The notes under the pieces: generated by a model | Told to the model about the DNA's origin: nothing | The model's input: only the letters and a program-made list of their open reading frames with translations | Databases searched by the model: none | Assembly (NCBI GenBank): GCA_039621445.1 | Contig: CP154955.1 | Span: forward strand, 33,091,417-33,155,416 | Direction of reading: 5' to 3' | DNA from: Euglena gracilis | Taxonomy: Eukaryota > Euglenida > Euglenophyceae > Euglenales | DNA length: 64,000 nucleotides | Shown here: piece after piece, positions 23,101 through 33,100 of the stretch | Layout of the letters: the number at the start of each line of letters is the position of its first letter | Numbering within the stretch: position 1 is the first letter of the stretch | Program-made: the position numbers and the translations under genes

Positions 23101-24010
23101 CCGGCCAGCCCGGCAACCCCCGCGGATGCTGCGCTGCCACCTCCTCCGGCACCAGGTACCGCAGGCTGGCGTGGTCCCGGAACTCCGCCGACAGCAAGCA
23201 CTCCACCCCCGTCAGTGGGGCCCCCTCTGCCTCAGAGTCTTGCAAAGGATATCTACCGGGCATTTGCCCCTTCATCCCATCTTTCCAATATCCAAATCTG
23301 GCATATAACGGCATGGACTCTTAAAAAAAAAAACGAGACAAAATGCAAATTAACGCCGAAAAAAAGCTGGATTTTAAACAATTGGGTGAACCAAAAAATA
23401 CCCAAAATGGCATTTCTGGACTTTCGGGAACATGTGATTTCAAAGAGACCCACTTCGCATCCGAAGATTTGGGGCCATCGATTCACTCATTGACCCCTCA
23501 GGGGGGCACTTTTTCCCGGGCACAACCCACCCACCCCCCCCCACTTCTTTGAAAACCACCCACCCACGACCCCCCCCCTTGATGCACTTTGGCTTCTGTC
23601 TGGTTTAAAACCTGGCGCTGCATTCCGCTACTGGCCCTTTCTTCAGAGCAACTGCCAATAATTGTCCGACCCCATAATCACTGGGACTTCAAACTTTCGT
23701 TTTGTGGTTTCCTTGCCCTTCCCCTCCCCCTTGGGTATTGGGTCCCCCTTTCTTGCTGTTGCTGCTGCCGCTGCTTCTGTTGCTGCTCGATTTCGTTCCC
23801 AAGGGGTGCTCGGGGTGGTAAGGGCCTGCCCCTCCACTGCGTGCCGGCGGGTACCGGTGTCACCTGCAGTGGGCCCTTTTTACCGCCACGGCCCGCCGGG
23901 TCCCCCTGGGAAAGAAATACTTTCCGCCACTGCTTGCTAGACTGCTGCTGATGCTGCTGCTGCTGCTGCTGCTTCCCCAACCCTTGCCCCCCCCCCCGGG
24001 TCCAAAGGGT
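13264..24010 (-). CDS. Gene B: duplicated ankyrin-like repeat protein
   Basis: This gene model lies downstream of gene A's stop on the same strand. Its order is: a Q-rich segment (23.7-24.0 kb), the repeat exon 23017-23226, two further copies of the repeat module (22.4-21.1 kb and 20.6-20.2 kb), the double-repeat exon 19551-19814, weaker repeat fragments (18.1, 17.7, 17.25, 16.3 and 16.0 kb), an acidic Ala-rich exon 14768-14871 and the terminal exons 13512-13569 and 13264-13422 (TGA at 13264). The repeat is about 33 residues, with consensus PGhxHLLxADxxxxxxhxLL. It resembles a degenerate ankyrin repeat, the same kind as at the C-terminus of gene A. Most repeat exons leave one base (G) and accept two, so they can be duplicated or skipped without shifting frame. 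The start codon and several junctions are unresolved, and the model may merge two genes. Confidence 0.5.
14355..14625. repeat. CAGTCAC dispersed element, copy 1
   Basis: Shares with 15090-15365 and 29265-29545: CCAGTCAGTCAC, CCACTCTGGAATCCAAA, GAAATTTGA, AGGTCACTTT(G) and GCCGACCCCCC, in the same order. Confidence 0.85.
14768..14871 (-). CDS. Gene B acidic Ala-rich exon
   Basis: The acceptor is ccccccag at 14872-14873 and the donor is aag|gtcccg at 14767. The best frame, with two bases entering, encodes SAEELQPGAAVPAQDAAEG and AAGEAGHRAPESK. Another frame is Pro/Lys-rich (SFSPAPLFRPKTPPKEPLAK). I prefer the first because its donor is in place. It is likely a disordered linker. Confidence 0.45.
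15090..15365. repeat. CAGTCAC dispersed element, copy 2
   Basis: Closely similar to copy 3 at 29265-29545, with long C and G runs at the same relative positions. It lies in a gene B intron. Confidence 0.85.
15945..16370 (-). CDS. Gene B possible repeat fragments
   Basis: At about 16.22-16.36 kb the minus strand reads GLAEVGLAHLPATGAERALK. At 15.95-16.03 kb it reads MDALQLLLRLLPAGQLPTLG, followed by a gtgtct donor. Both resemble halves of the ankyrin-like repeat and share nucleotide similarity (CAGCTGCTGCTG) with the secure copies. A C-run/A-run tract of about 130 bases separates them. They may be decayed. Confidence 0.35.
16022..16160. repeat. C run, then A run
   Basis: About 25 Cs, a short CCAACCCAAACC bridge, then nearly 40 As. 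On the minus strand it is T then G. It could be an old inserted poly-A tail, but no retroelement body is seen. Confidence 0.9.
16977..17058. repeat. Telomere-like C4A2 tract
   Basis: About ten CCCCAA units are followed by CCTGACCCTGACCCTAACCCAACCCTAACG. It is interstitial, as unique sequence continues on both sides. Confidence 0.85.
17319..17609. mobile_element. Inverted-repeat element
   Basis: Ends read ATTAAGTGA-TTGG and the inverse CCAA-GTCACTTAAT, followed inward by GGGGTCTGGACC and GGTCTGACCCC. The interior has a GCGCTTTGCGCTGG / CAAAGCGCCAGAG pair. No clear target duplication was found. Confidence 0.5.
17630..18110 (-). CDS. Gene B repeat fragments
   Basis: At 18.02-18.10 kb, after a ccgcag acceptor, the frame reads GAPVPHVELLVDQPRPF, the second half of a repeat. 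At 17.63-17.73 kb it reads ALRFLSPGQRPVV then GRPGLTHLLSADGGP, joining the end of one repeat to the start of another. No GT donor lies close to either. GC donors are possible. Edges are approximate. Confidence 0.45.
19551..19814 (-). CDS. Gene B double-repeat exon
   Basis: The acceptor is ggcgcag at 19815-19816 and the donor is cacg|gtgtgg at 19550. After a Pro/Ala linker come two repeats: PGMGHLLAAGPGPCPHLRLL with LPADPPPAACV, and GRPGLTHLFAADPATPRPFL with RLLVGDDAPAS. Two bases enter and one leaves, the same phase class as the other repeat exons. This is the clearest internal alignment of the 33-residue unit in the window. Confidence 0.72.
20084..20193. repeat. (CA)n microsatellite abutting a splice donor
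   Basis: On the coding strand this is a (GT)n run that begins at the donor of gene B exon 20194-20349. Confidence 0.95.
20194..20609 (-). CDS. Gene B repeat module, copy 3
   Basis: Exon 20551-20609 (PLSGVAHLLSAEFQAQD) and exon 20194-20349 (ASLRYLVPEEVAAQH, GLPGWPGISHLLSADGASCR, HVQLLLPGSNSQA) are nearly identical to copy 2. The donor at 20193 is again followed at once by a (GT)n run. The junction between the two exons is not canonical: GAT|gtgacg leaves the wrong phase for the ctgag acceptor. Either this exon pair is mis-delimited or the duplicated copies lost splicing there. Confidence 0.6.
20917..21116. repeat. (CACACG)n microsatellite abutting a splice donor
   Basis: The coding strand reads gtgtgt then (GTGTGC)n directly after the donor at 21116 of the interrupted gene B exon. 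Confidence 0.95.
21117..22384 (-). CDS. Gene B repeat module, copy 2, interrupted by an 848-bp insertion
   Basis: Exon 22326-22384 encodes PLSGVAHLLSAEFQAQD. The second exon begins at 22128 (HASLRYLVPEEVAAQH, then GISHLLSADG), is cut at 22025 by the mobile element 21177-22024, and resumes from 21176 with CQHVQLLLPGPGSSQ, ending at g|gtgtgt at 21116. Apart from the element, the frame and homology to copies 1 and 3 are continuous. As it stands, the insertion brings in stop codons, so this exon is broken unless the element is spliced out. Confidence 0.65.
21211..21287. repeat. CCCAGTCACG array, left arm of the element
   Basis: About eight tandem copies of the 10-mer CCCAGTCACG near the left end of the element inserted in gene B. 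The same unit recurs in two arrays near the right end. Confidence 0.95.
21846..22010. repeat. CCCAGTCACG arrays, right arm of the element
   Basis: Two blocks of the 10-mer (about five and eight copies) are separated by a 30-base spacer that includes GGAACCCCACCTATGGGGGT, a short palindrome. Confidence 0.95.
22662..23016. repeat. (CACACG)n microsatellite abutting a splice donor
   Basis: 350 bases of CA/CG repeats. On the coding strand they follow the donor of gene B exon 23017-23226. Confidence 0.95.
23017..23226 (-). CDS. Gene B repeat exon, copy 1 (two repeats)
   Basis: The acceptor is gaggcag at 23227-23228 and the donor is g|gtgtgt at 23016, directly followed by a (GT/GC)n microsatellite. 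The 69 whole codons include GVECLLSAEFRDHASLRYLV, PEEVAAQH, GLPGWPGISHLLSADGATRQ and HVQLLLPGPGSSQA. These are two 33-residue ankyrin-like repeats. Two bases enter and one leaves, as in its paralogous exons. Confidence 0.75.
23735..24010 (-). CDS. Gene B, Gln-rich segment
   Basis: CAG/CAA-rich coding-like stretches lie at about 23.94-23.98 kb (a run of Q and H, then SSKQWRKVFLSQ) and 23.74-23.80 kb (NEIEQQQKQRQQQQQERG). Between them is a small exon 23864-23905 (ctttcccag acceptor, GDPAGRGGKKGPLQ, donor cag|gtgaca). The CAG runs could also be plain trinucleotide repeat. The position just upstream of the repeat exons suggests the N-terminal part of gene B. Confidence 0.35.
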
Positions 24011-24250
24011 TTGACCCCCCCACCCACCAAAAATCCAGCCAAAAGCGGCCGAGAACACTGGAAAAAATCCGGCTCAGCCCAGCAAAAAAAACTGGCCCAT
24101 GGCACACCCCACCCCCCCCTCCTGGGGGGGGGGGATCCTGGGGCAACCCACCCACCCACCCACCCACCCACTCTCAACAACCCACCCGCCAGGGGGTAAC
24201 ACAGGGGTCAAGTGAATCTGTGCTTGCGGCAGTGGACCCCCAGCAACACC

Positions 24251-27200
24251 CTACTCGCCCTCAGTGGGCTGTGGCTTGGGGACAACAGCGGCGGCCAAGG
24301 TTGGGATGGTTGGGATGGGGGTTCCCTTGCCTGCACAGGCAGAGGGAGGCGGTCCGGCCCTCACCTTGGGGACCCGGCCTTTGCCTGACACAACACGCAA
24401 GCCGCACGGCGGGGTGGGAGCCCGGCGGCCCAGGCGTCCACCCAGCCCAGGCGTCAGGGCCCCCAACCATAACCCCCCATTTATGCCAACCCCCCCCCCC
24501 GCGCCCGCCGGGAAAGAAGAAATCCATTTATACCGACGCCCCCATTTACACCGACCCCCCAGAGAACAGGCAAAAATACATTCATACTTAATACGTACCT
24601 CATGCTGGCCCGCCTCTCTTGCATCCGGTGCCCCCCAAGGTAAAGCACAAAACAGCACAAAGAGGTCACAATAAACGCAAAGAGGCACTCACGCTCACCC
24701 CAGCATGCACGAAATGAAAACAGATGGATTGTTGTATTGGGGGTGGACGGCAAAACGGGGGAGGATGAATGCAAAAATGCATCGTCCCTACCCCTCACCC
24801 CCCTGAGTTGCACTAAGGCTTCTGTTGCACTAAGGCTTCTTGTCTGTTTATGGTCGGGGCTAACTTGGCTTCTGGCCCAATTTGTTTGGTGAGTGGCCAG
24901 GGACCCCTTACACCAGTGCTCTTTTGTTGCTCCCCCGGGGCTGGGTGAGCAACTCTGGTGTAATTCCAGCGCTGCCCCCCCCCCCCCAGTCGAGCACCTT
25001 GACCCATTTATACTGACCTCCCCATTTACACCAACCCCCCTGGGATTTCAAGAAATGTAAAAGTGACATACCGACCCATCAGTGTAAATGGGGGGGGGGG
25101 TACCTTGCCTACGGCCCCCCAGGGGAGGGGTCACTTTCCACTTTCAAAAGAAAGTTTTCTCAAACAACCAGTCACCCACTTCCTACCCCCTGGGGTGGCA
25201 AGTGGTCACTCTGGTCACTCGGGCCAAAATGGCTCAAAATCAAAGGATTTTGACCAAAAGCTCCAAAAAATTTAAATTGGGCAGGCCAACGCTGACCGAC
25301 CCACCCATGGGGGGTCAGGAGCCAAAATACCAGTCAGTCCAAAAAAAAAACAGTCAAGCCAGCCCAGGATCAGACACTGGTATGACCCCGACCCCGACCC
25401 ATGGGTGGGGAGGTCTGAGCAGGGCTGGACCACTGGCCTGCCCAACCCCCCCTCCCCCGGCACCGGCGGGCTGGGGGGGGGGGCACACCAGGCAGGAGCA
25501 GCTGGACATGGGGGCGGGGCGATTGGTCTGCTGCCAGGAGGGCATGGATGCCAGGCTGGGGCTGCGCGGCGAACGGCATCGTGGGGCGCTGGCACTCCGC
25601 TGCGGTGGGCCGGGCGATGGCGAAGGAAGCGACAGATTGGCGACGCCGCGATCAGAAAAGGGTCTACCGCAAAAATGGAATCCTGCCCTGGAGGTTACCT
25701 ATTCGAGGCTCCAGGGAGGCTCCAGGGAGGCTCCAGCGAGGCTCCAGGGAGCCTCCAGGGAGGCTCCAAGGAGGCTCAGGTAACCAGCCTCCAGGGAGGC
25801 TCCCTTTTTGGGAGCCTCCGGGAGGCTCCAGGGAGGCTCAGGTAACCAGCCTCCCTGGAGCCTCCCTGGAGGGGAGCCTCCATGGAGGCTCCAGGGAGGC
25901 TCAGGTAACCAGGTTTGTGCACAGGCCGACAGTGGGACAGGTGGTGTGCTGTGATGCAATCTGTGGTGTTGTAGACTCAGAATGCATGAATCAGCAGTTG
26001 CTCGCCGGGGATGTGACATGGATAATGGGATAATGCAGGCACAGCGAGGCACAAGAAGAAGAGATGTGAAACATCTGGACAACATCTGCATCTTGACTAG
26101 CATTTGAATCTTGTCCGGTGTCTGCATCTTGTCAAATGTCAACGTCTTGTGTAGTATTTGCATGTTGTGTGGTCTCTGCACCTTGTCTAGTATCTACACC
26201 TTGTCCAGTACCTGCATCCATTGCATCTTGTCCAATATCTACAACCATTGCATATTGTCCAATATTGTCCTCTTTTGTCCAACATTTACAACTTGTCCAG
26301 CATCTACATCTCGTCCAGTATCTGCGTCCACTGCATCTTGTCCAGCATCTGCATCTTGTCCAGCGTCTGCATCTTGTCTAGCGTCCGCATCTTGGCCAGC
26401 ATCTGCAACCACTGCATCTTGTCCAGTGTCTGCATCTTGTCCACCGTCTGCATCTTGTCCAGCATCTGCAACCATTGCATCTTGTCCAGCATCTGCATCT
26501 TGTCCAGTGTCTGCATTTTGTCCAGCATCTGCATCTTGTCCAGTATCTGTGTCCACGGCACCTTGTCCAGCATCTGCATCTTGTCCAGCGTCTGCATTTT
26601 GTCCAGCATATGCATCTTGTCCAACATCTGCAACCACTGCATCTTGTCCAGCATCTGCATCTTGTCCACCGTCTGCATTTTGTCCAGCATCTTCATTTTG
26701 TCCAGCATCTGCGGCCACTGCATCTTGTCCAGCATCGGCATCTTGTTTAGCATCTACAACTAGTACAATCTTGTCCAGCATCCGCAATCACTACACCTCG
26801 TCCAAATTTGCATCCTGTCCAGCGTCTGCATCTTGTCCAGCGTCTGCATTTTGTCCAGCATATGCATCTTGTCCAACATCTGCAACCACTGCATCTTGTC
26901 CAGCATCTGCATCTTGTCCAGTGTCTGCATTTTGTCCAGTGTCCGCATCTTGTCCAGCATCTGCGTCCACGGCATCTTCTCCAGCATCTGCACCTTGTCC
27001 AGTGTCTGCATTTTGTCCAGCATCTGCATCTCGTCCTTTATCTGCAACCACTGCATCTTGTCTGGTATCTGCATCTTGTCCAGCATCTGCATCTCGTCCA
27101 TTATCTGCAACCACTGCATCTTGTCTGGTATCTGCATCTTGTCCAGCATCTACGTCCACGGCATCTTGTCCAGCATCTGCATCTTGTTTAGCATCTACAA

Positions 27201-30155
27201 CCAGTACATCTTGTCCAGCGTCTGCAACCACTACACCTCGTCCAAATTTGCATCTTGTCCAGCGTCTGCATCTTGTCCAGCGTCTGCATCTTGTCCGGCG
27301 TCTGCATCTTGTCCAGCATCTGCACCTTGTCCATATCTGCATCTTGCCTAATGCCTGCCTCCATTGGCTCACAACCGAGCCAAAATGACCACAAAAGCCC
27401 CAAAGAGCAACCAAATAGCTTCAAATAACCTTAAATAGCCCCAAAATGCCAACAATATCCACAAAAATTTCACAAAAAACCACAAAAAATACCCAAAATC
27501 ACCAAAATGGCACAAAATGACCCAAGATGCCATAACGGTGTTCATGTTGACCCAAAAATTAGTCCAATATTTGCCCAAATCAATGCAAAATAGACCAAAT
27601 TAGCAAAAAAAAAAAACATTTTGCCAAAAAGCCAAGATAGGTGTAATGGGAGGCTGGGAGGCAACATAGAGCTTAATTGAAACCGAAAATGAATTTATTC
27701 GGCCAGAATTGTACCTAATCATTTGCCATGCAAAAAAAGGGTCACGTGAAATCCAAAGTGGTGTTCATTTGGCTGTGGCCCGGGGGGGAGGGGGCGGGGG
27801 GAGGGGGGGGGAGGGGGGCGGGGGGGGGGGGGTGGGGGGAGGGGGGCCTGCGGCCCCCCCCTCCCTCCCCTCACCCCTCCCGCGCCGCCCCCCCTCCCCC
27901 CGACCCCCCTCCCCCCCGCGGACCCCCCCTCCCCCACCCCCTCCCCTCTCCCCCCTACCCCCCTCCCCTCCCCTGCTCCCCAATAACAACATCCTTTTGT
28001 GTGGACAAAGTTTGGCGGACACGGCGTAAATAGCAAACGGGTAAACGATAAAAGCAAAATCAGGCGGACGTGGCGTTTTTGTGGCAAATGGATAAATGGT
28101 TTTCAACCAATTCTGCAATTGGCGGACATGGCGTAAATAGCAAACGGGCAAACGTGATTTGTGTGCGTAAATATATAGCGGATGCAGAGGTGGAGGGTCG
28201 AACATGGCCTGTGTACAAAATTGGTTACCTGCCGGAGGCTCCAGGGAGGCTCCAGGAGGATCCAGGGAGGCTCCAGGAGGCTCCTCGGGTACCAGCCTCC
28301 AGGGAGGCTCCAGGGAGGCTCAGGTAACCAGCCTCCAGGGAGGCTCCAGGGAGGCTCAGGTAACCAGCCTCCCTGGAGCCTCCCTGGAGGCTCCAGGTAA
28401 CCAAAAGTGAGGATTCCAAATTTTCTGGTACCCATCAGAAAAGAAAGAAAGGCAAGAAACGGCTGCCCAAGGTCGCGAACGCACAGACAAAACCGCCACG
28501 GGTGGGGGGCCTTCCGCCTCAGCCCAGGCGGGTCTGCAGTGGAGGGGGGGGGGGCACACTGGGAACAGGGTGGCCAGCGGGCAGCAGGTACGGCGTGAAG
28601 CTGCAGCCCTCGCGCAGCAGGTTGGGCAGGAGTCCGACGACGGGGGTCCGGCCCGCCTCCACCCCGGCAGCCGGCCGGGGCTGCTCCACCGGGGGCCTCC
28701 CTGGGCCCGGCTGCCGAGCAGGCGGTTCGTCAGAGAAACAATTCGGGGAGAATCCCTGCCTACCAAAAAAGGATGGGGGGGCTTTCCCCCCAAAAGGTTC
28801 GTGTGGCCAGAGGTGGTGTTGGCTTGCGTCACGATTCTTTCCCCTCTCCCGGCCTGACTCCAAAGCCCCGTCCCCCACGGGCAAGATCGGCTGCTTTGGC
28901 GGGGGACTTGGAAAAAAAGCTGGTGGGCTCGTCAAAAAAAAGGTTGGGAAATATTTGGGGTCCTCGGGCAAACTTCCCGAAGAAAAAAAATCGGACGGTG
29001 TGGGCGGGTGTGGGTGTGGCCAATTTTCAACCCCCCCCCCCCCTGCAGTGGAGTTGCCAGCATTTTCCATTTCAGGGACCCCGCGTTTCCCCCACAGTTT
29101 CTGGGACACAACCTTCGTCCATGCCACATCGCTGGGGGGGCAGGGGGCACCAAGGTGGGGCACCAATTACCAGAATTATCCCGAAACGACAGCGGCCAAA
29201 TATGGGGCAAACTACCAGCCCCTTGCTTTTTGGCCTGTCCATCCCTCCCCCCCATACAATTTTTTACCGACCCCCCGGGGGGGGTCACTCCACTTTTCAA
29301 AAAAAACCAGTCAGTCACATTTTTTTCAGGAAGCCAGTCAATCACTGCCCCCCGGGGGGGGGGGGGGGTCGGCCACTCTGGAATCCAAAGGAAATTTGAC
29401 CAAAAACATGAAAAAAAGGCCAAAAAAATTTTCCGGCGCCTTCGGCGCCAGGTCACTTTTGTGGTTTTTTTTGCCGACCCCCCCCCGGGGGGGGCCAAAA
29501 CCCAGTCAGTCACTCTGAAAAAACCAGTCACCCACCCCCCCCCGGGGGGAGGGGGACCCCCCGCTGTCAACTTATCCAGGTGCTTCCCATTTTCCCCAAT
29601 GCTATTTTCCCATCTGCAAAAGATCGGGGGTGATAGAGGCCGGGGCACACCTCGCCCTGCAGCAACTTGATGGCGTGGTGAGGGCCATCGTGGGCACTGA
29701 GCAGCAATTGGATGCCAAGGCCAGGCTTGGGGACCAGCCAGTTTGTTGCTCGGCCGGCGCCTGCGTTGGGGGGGGGGGGACGATGGCTCCAGGCATGGGG
29801 GGGAGCCAGATTGATCGCTGACGCTCAGCCAGTATGAAAAGGTCGGGAGGACAGGAAAAATCAGCACGGAATGGTAGGTTTGTAAACCCGGAGACTTTTA
29901 ATTGATGGGGGGGGGGTCACATATGAGTAGAAAAAGCAAAATCCAGGGGCCGAAACTGCACATAGCTTCCAAATACAAATTTCAGCAGTCGTTATGCTCA
30001 AATTTCATCGATTTTCAGCGAAATTTTTTAGACAAAAAAACGTCCAAATGCACAGCTAAAACTGCCACAAAATAGAAAAATTTCAGGGGTCTTCCCATCA
30101 GGAGTTTCTTAAAGACCGAACCAAGGAGTCCGTCCCACCGGTCGGCTGGCAAAGC
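24251..30155 (-). CDS. Gene A, ankyrin-like repeats and C-terminus (five exons)
   Basis: Exon 30122-30155 encodes ALPADRWDGLL. Exon 29651-29760 encodes WLVPKPGLGIQLLLSAHDGP and then HHAIKLLQGE. Exon 28560-28710 encodes RTPVVGLLPNLLREGCSFTP and then YLLPAGHPVP. Exon 25489-25599 encodes QPGIHALLAADQSPRPHVQL and then LLP. Exon 24251-24330 encodes KGTPIPTIPTLAAAVVPKPQ and ends PTEGE-stop. The repeats have ankyrin spacing (LLxA then LLL 13-17 residues apart) but lack the TPLH signature. Phases 1, 0, 1, 1 left over all match. Donors are gttcgg and then gtgtgcc followed by C runs. A short alternative exon (GKGRVPK, about 24361-24380) could be spliced before the end. Confidence 0.72.
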
Positions 30156-33100
30156 CTGTGCCCCCCCCCCCCCCCGGCCCCCCCGAGAAGGGCCAGCCGG
30201 CTGACAGCTGGACCCAGTTGACATCTGAAAACGCGCAAAAAAGGTCCAAAGACAGCCGGGTTGGGATTTTTCAGCCAAAATTTGGAGGCGAAAACAAAAA
30301 AACCTCAAAAATTATCATGCAAATTGTTTTCTAATTTTTGCCCTCTCTTCAAATTTATTGGCATTTTGCGCGAAAGTTTTTTCGGCCCAGCTTTGCCGAA
30401 CTGGCCACCCCACCGGGGGGGGGGGGGGGGGCGCCAGGCTGGGAGCTGCTGAGTGAAAAAGGGCGTTGGCTGGAGGGACCCCCGGGGTGGCAGGATTCCC
30501 TCCAGCTTAACAAAACCCCCGCTTCCCATTCCATAAACCCCACCGCCCACTTATAAACCCCCCCCCTCGGGCCGACCAACCAAACCGGATCCAATAAACA
30601 CCCCCCGGGGGGAAGAAAAATGGAAACTGTTGGGGACAATTTTTTCGGCCGCAAACCACCCAAAAACTGATTTTTTGGCATTTTTTTTGAGACCGACCAT
30701 CATCAAAAATGCCATTTTTGACCTAATTTGCCAAAAAAAAAGCTGCCAAATTCGGGGGGTTTCGGGATCATTTTGGGGGGTCAGATTTTCACCAACAATT
30801 CCAGATCCTATAACCCCCCCCCTTCGGCCGACCAACCAAACTGGATCCTATAAACCCCGGGGGGGTTTATAAGTGTGGGGGGGTTTACTGTCTGCACGGC
30901 GCCTGTTGGCACTTCTCGAGAAGGAAGGGGGGGGGGTTAAAATTTGGGGGGGGGGTTACAAAAAAGGTCTGCAAGGGTGAAATAACACCCCCCCAACCCT
31001 GAGGTGCCAATGGCACCACTTTTTTAAGGCCATTAATCCATGACCTCGGTAAATTGAGAAGAATGGGACCCCACCACAATCAAAAAAAATTTGTCTGATT
31101 TTCCCATTCAGCCTCAAGGAACAGGACGACCTTCAAAACCTTCGCAAAGATGCGACGCATGGGGGGTTGTGATTAAACACGTATGCACACACATCCCCGA
31201 TCTCAAAAAATATTCTCTTGCATTTCATGAATGTTCGACTCCACTCCCTCTCTGTAAACTATGTTTGCACCCACCCAAAAGGCATTCTTGGAGTGTGCAG
31301 CAATTTGGGGCAACTGGTGACACCTTCTTCGGGCGGGCTTGCAGCTTCCGGCACCTGGAAAGAAGTACAGTGGGCGTGTGCATTGTTTTCGAATCAACAA
31401 ACCTTTTGCTTCAAAGCTGGTTTCCGTTCAGAAATAACAACAATCAAAATGTGACGATTGTCTGAAGATAGTAGAAAATGATGATAAATTAGCCATCGAA
31501 ATCGGGGAAAACGATGAGATAATCAGAAAGCCGGGATCATCAACGCCCTTTAGTAAAGGGATGGATGGGAAGCCTTGAGGGGGGGGGGGTGGGTCGGACC
31601 CCCCCCTCCCGACAGGGGGGGGGGGGGTGGGTCGGACCCCCCCCTCCTACCTCGAAACTGAGGGGGGGCCGAAATTTTTTCGATTTCATGGACGGGCAAA
31701 GGGCCGGAAATTGGGTCAAAATCGGTCAAAAACCCCTGATTTTTCTTTGAAAATCGATCCAAAAATGCTCATTTTTTGAATTTTTTTGAACATGTTTTTG
31801 GGGGAAAACACCAACAATCAAAAAACGGGCAATATGGCCAAAAGTCAGCAAAAGGGGTGTTTTTTGCTCATTTTCCGGCGCGCAGCGCCGGAAGAAAATT
31901 TTCTGCTATTTTTGGCACCTGTCAAGGAGGGGGGGGTGGGGGGGTCCGGACCCCCCTCCCAACATCTAGGGGGGGGGGGGTGGTCCGGGCCCCCCCCTAC
32001 CACCTTACCCCCCCAGGGGGGGGGGTGGTCGGGACCCCCCCCTACCACCTACCTCAATACCGAAGGGCTTCCCATCCATCCCTGCCCTTTACCTTCAACC
32101 ATTTTGTAAATTCTCACCAGGCTTCTTTTTAAGACCCCCCAGGGGGGAGGGGGGGTCCCCCGACCCACCCAGGGTGGCGCGGGACCCCCCCCCGGGGGGG
32201 ACCCCCCCAAAATCGGGCCCGTTAAAGGCAATTTTAAAAAATTTTCGGCGCTTCGCGCCGAAAAGGTATACCCGGCGCCTCCAACACGGGACCCCCCCCA
32301 GGGGGGGTCCGGCCCGGACCCACCCACCCACGCCCCCTCCCCCCAGGGGGGTCTTCTGACTTAAAAAGAAGCCTGATTCTCACATACCGGGGGGGGATTT
32401 TCGTGCCAGAGAAATTTTGCGGCGACAAATTTCGCGGACGACAAATTTCGCGGGATTCCTTAAAAATGTCCAGAAATATTTCGCGGGATTTTTTTCTGTG
32501 AAGCAAAAAAGGGAAGCCTTGTGCACCTGAAAGGGAACACGTGGACAAAAATTTCGCGGGATTCCTTAAAAATGTCCGGAAATATTTCGCGGGATTTGCT
32601 TCCACGAAATTTGTCCGTGCAAATTTTCTCTGGGGCAAAATTTCCCCCCCTGGTACTTCCATACATCAATCAAATCAATACATCAAAGCCAAAGGGCAGA
32701 AACGGAAAATCCTCCCTGGAGACAAAGTCCTCCCTTGCGGTGATGGCCCTTCTCCTTCTTTTCCCCTCGGGAAGGTCACGGCTCGGGCGACGAGGGGCTG
32801 CCCCAGCGTCCTGGACGGGGAGAGCAGCGGACTGCGTATGTCCCCGGCCCCCGTTTTCCCGGCGCCCGTCTTGGGCCGGCCGGCTGCAAGTTTCAGTTGT
32901 AGGGTTGAGGTTCGCAGATCCAGCTCCGCAGCACACCTCCCGTGGTTTCGATGGCACCATTTGGGCTGCCTCCTCTGGGGGTGGCCCTCGCTCCGCCCTG
33001 CAGGGCAACGCCCAGAGAGAGAACGGAGGGGCACAGCCCCATCGCCGGGGGTTGTCAGTTGGAACCGTCGGCAACAAGGCCCCTCAAAATGTGCAATGCA

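Noticed and set aside
20897-23324. His/Thr- or Cys/Val-rich open frames across the CA repeats
   Set aside because: Translations of dinucleotide and hexanucleotide repeats. The real exons are the short segments beside them.
26239-26787. DAGQDA-type repeat protein on the minus strand
   Set aside because: Same minisatellite, with no start, splice site or neighbour supporting it.
26111-27424. Frames of 90-425 codons in the 18-bp minisatellite
   Set aside because: A period of 18 is a multiple of three, so open frames appear on both strands at once. No flanking exon joins them in phase.
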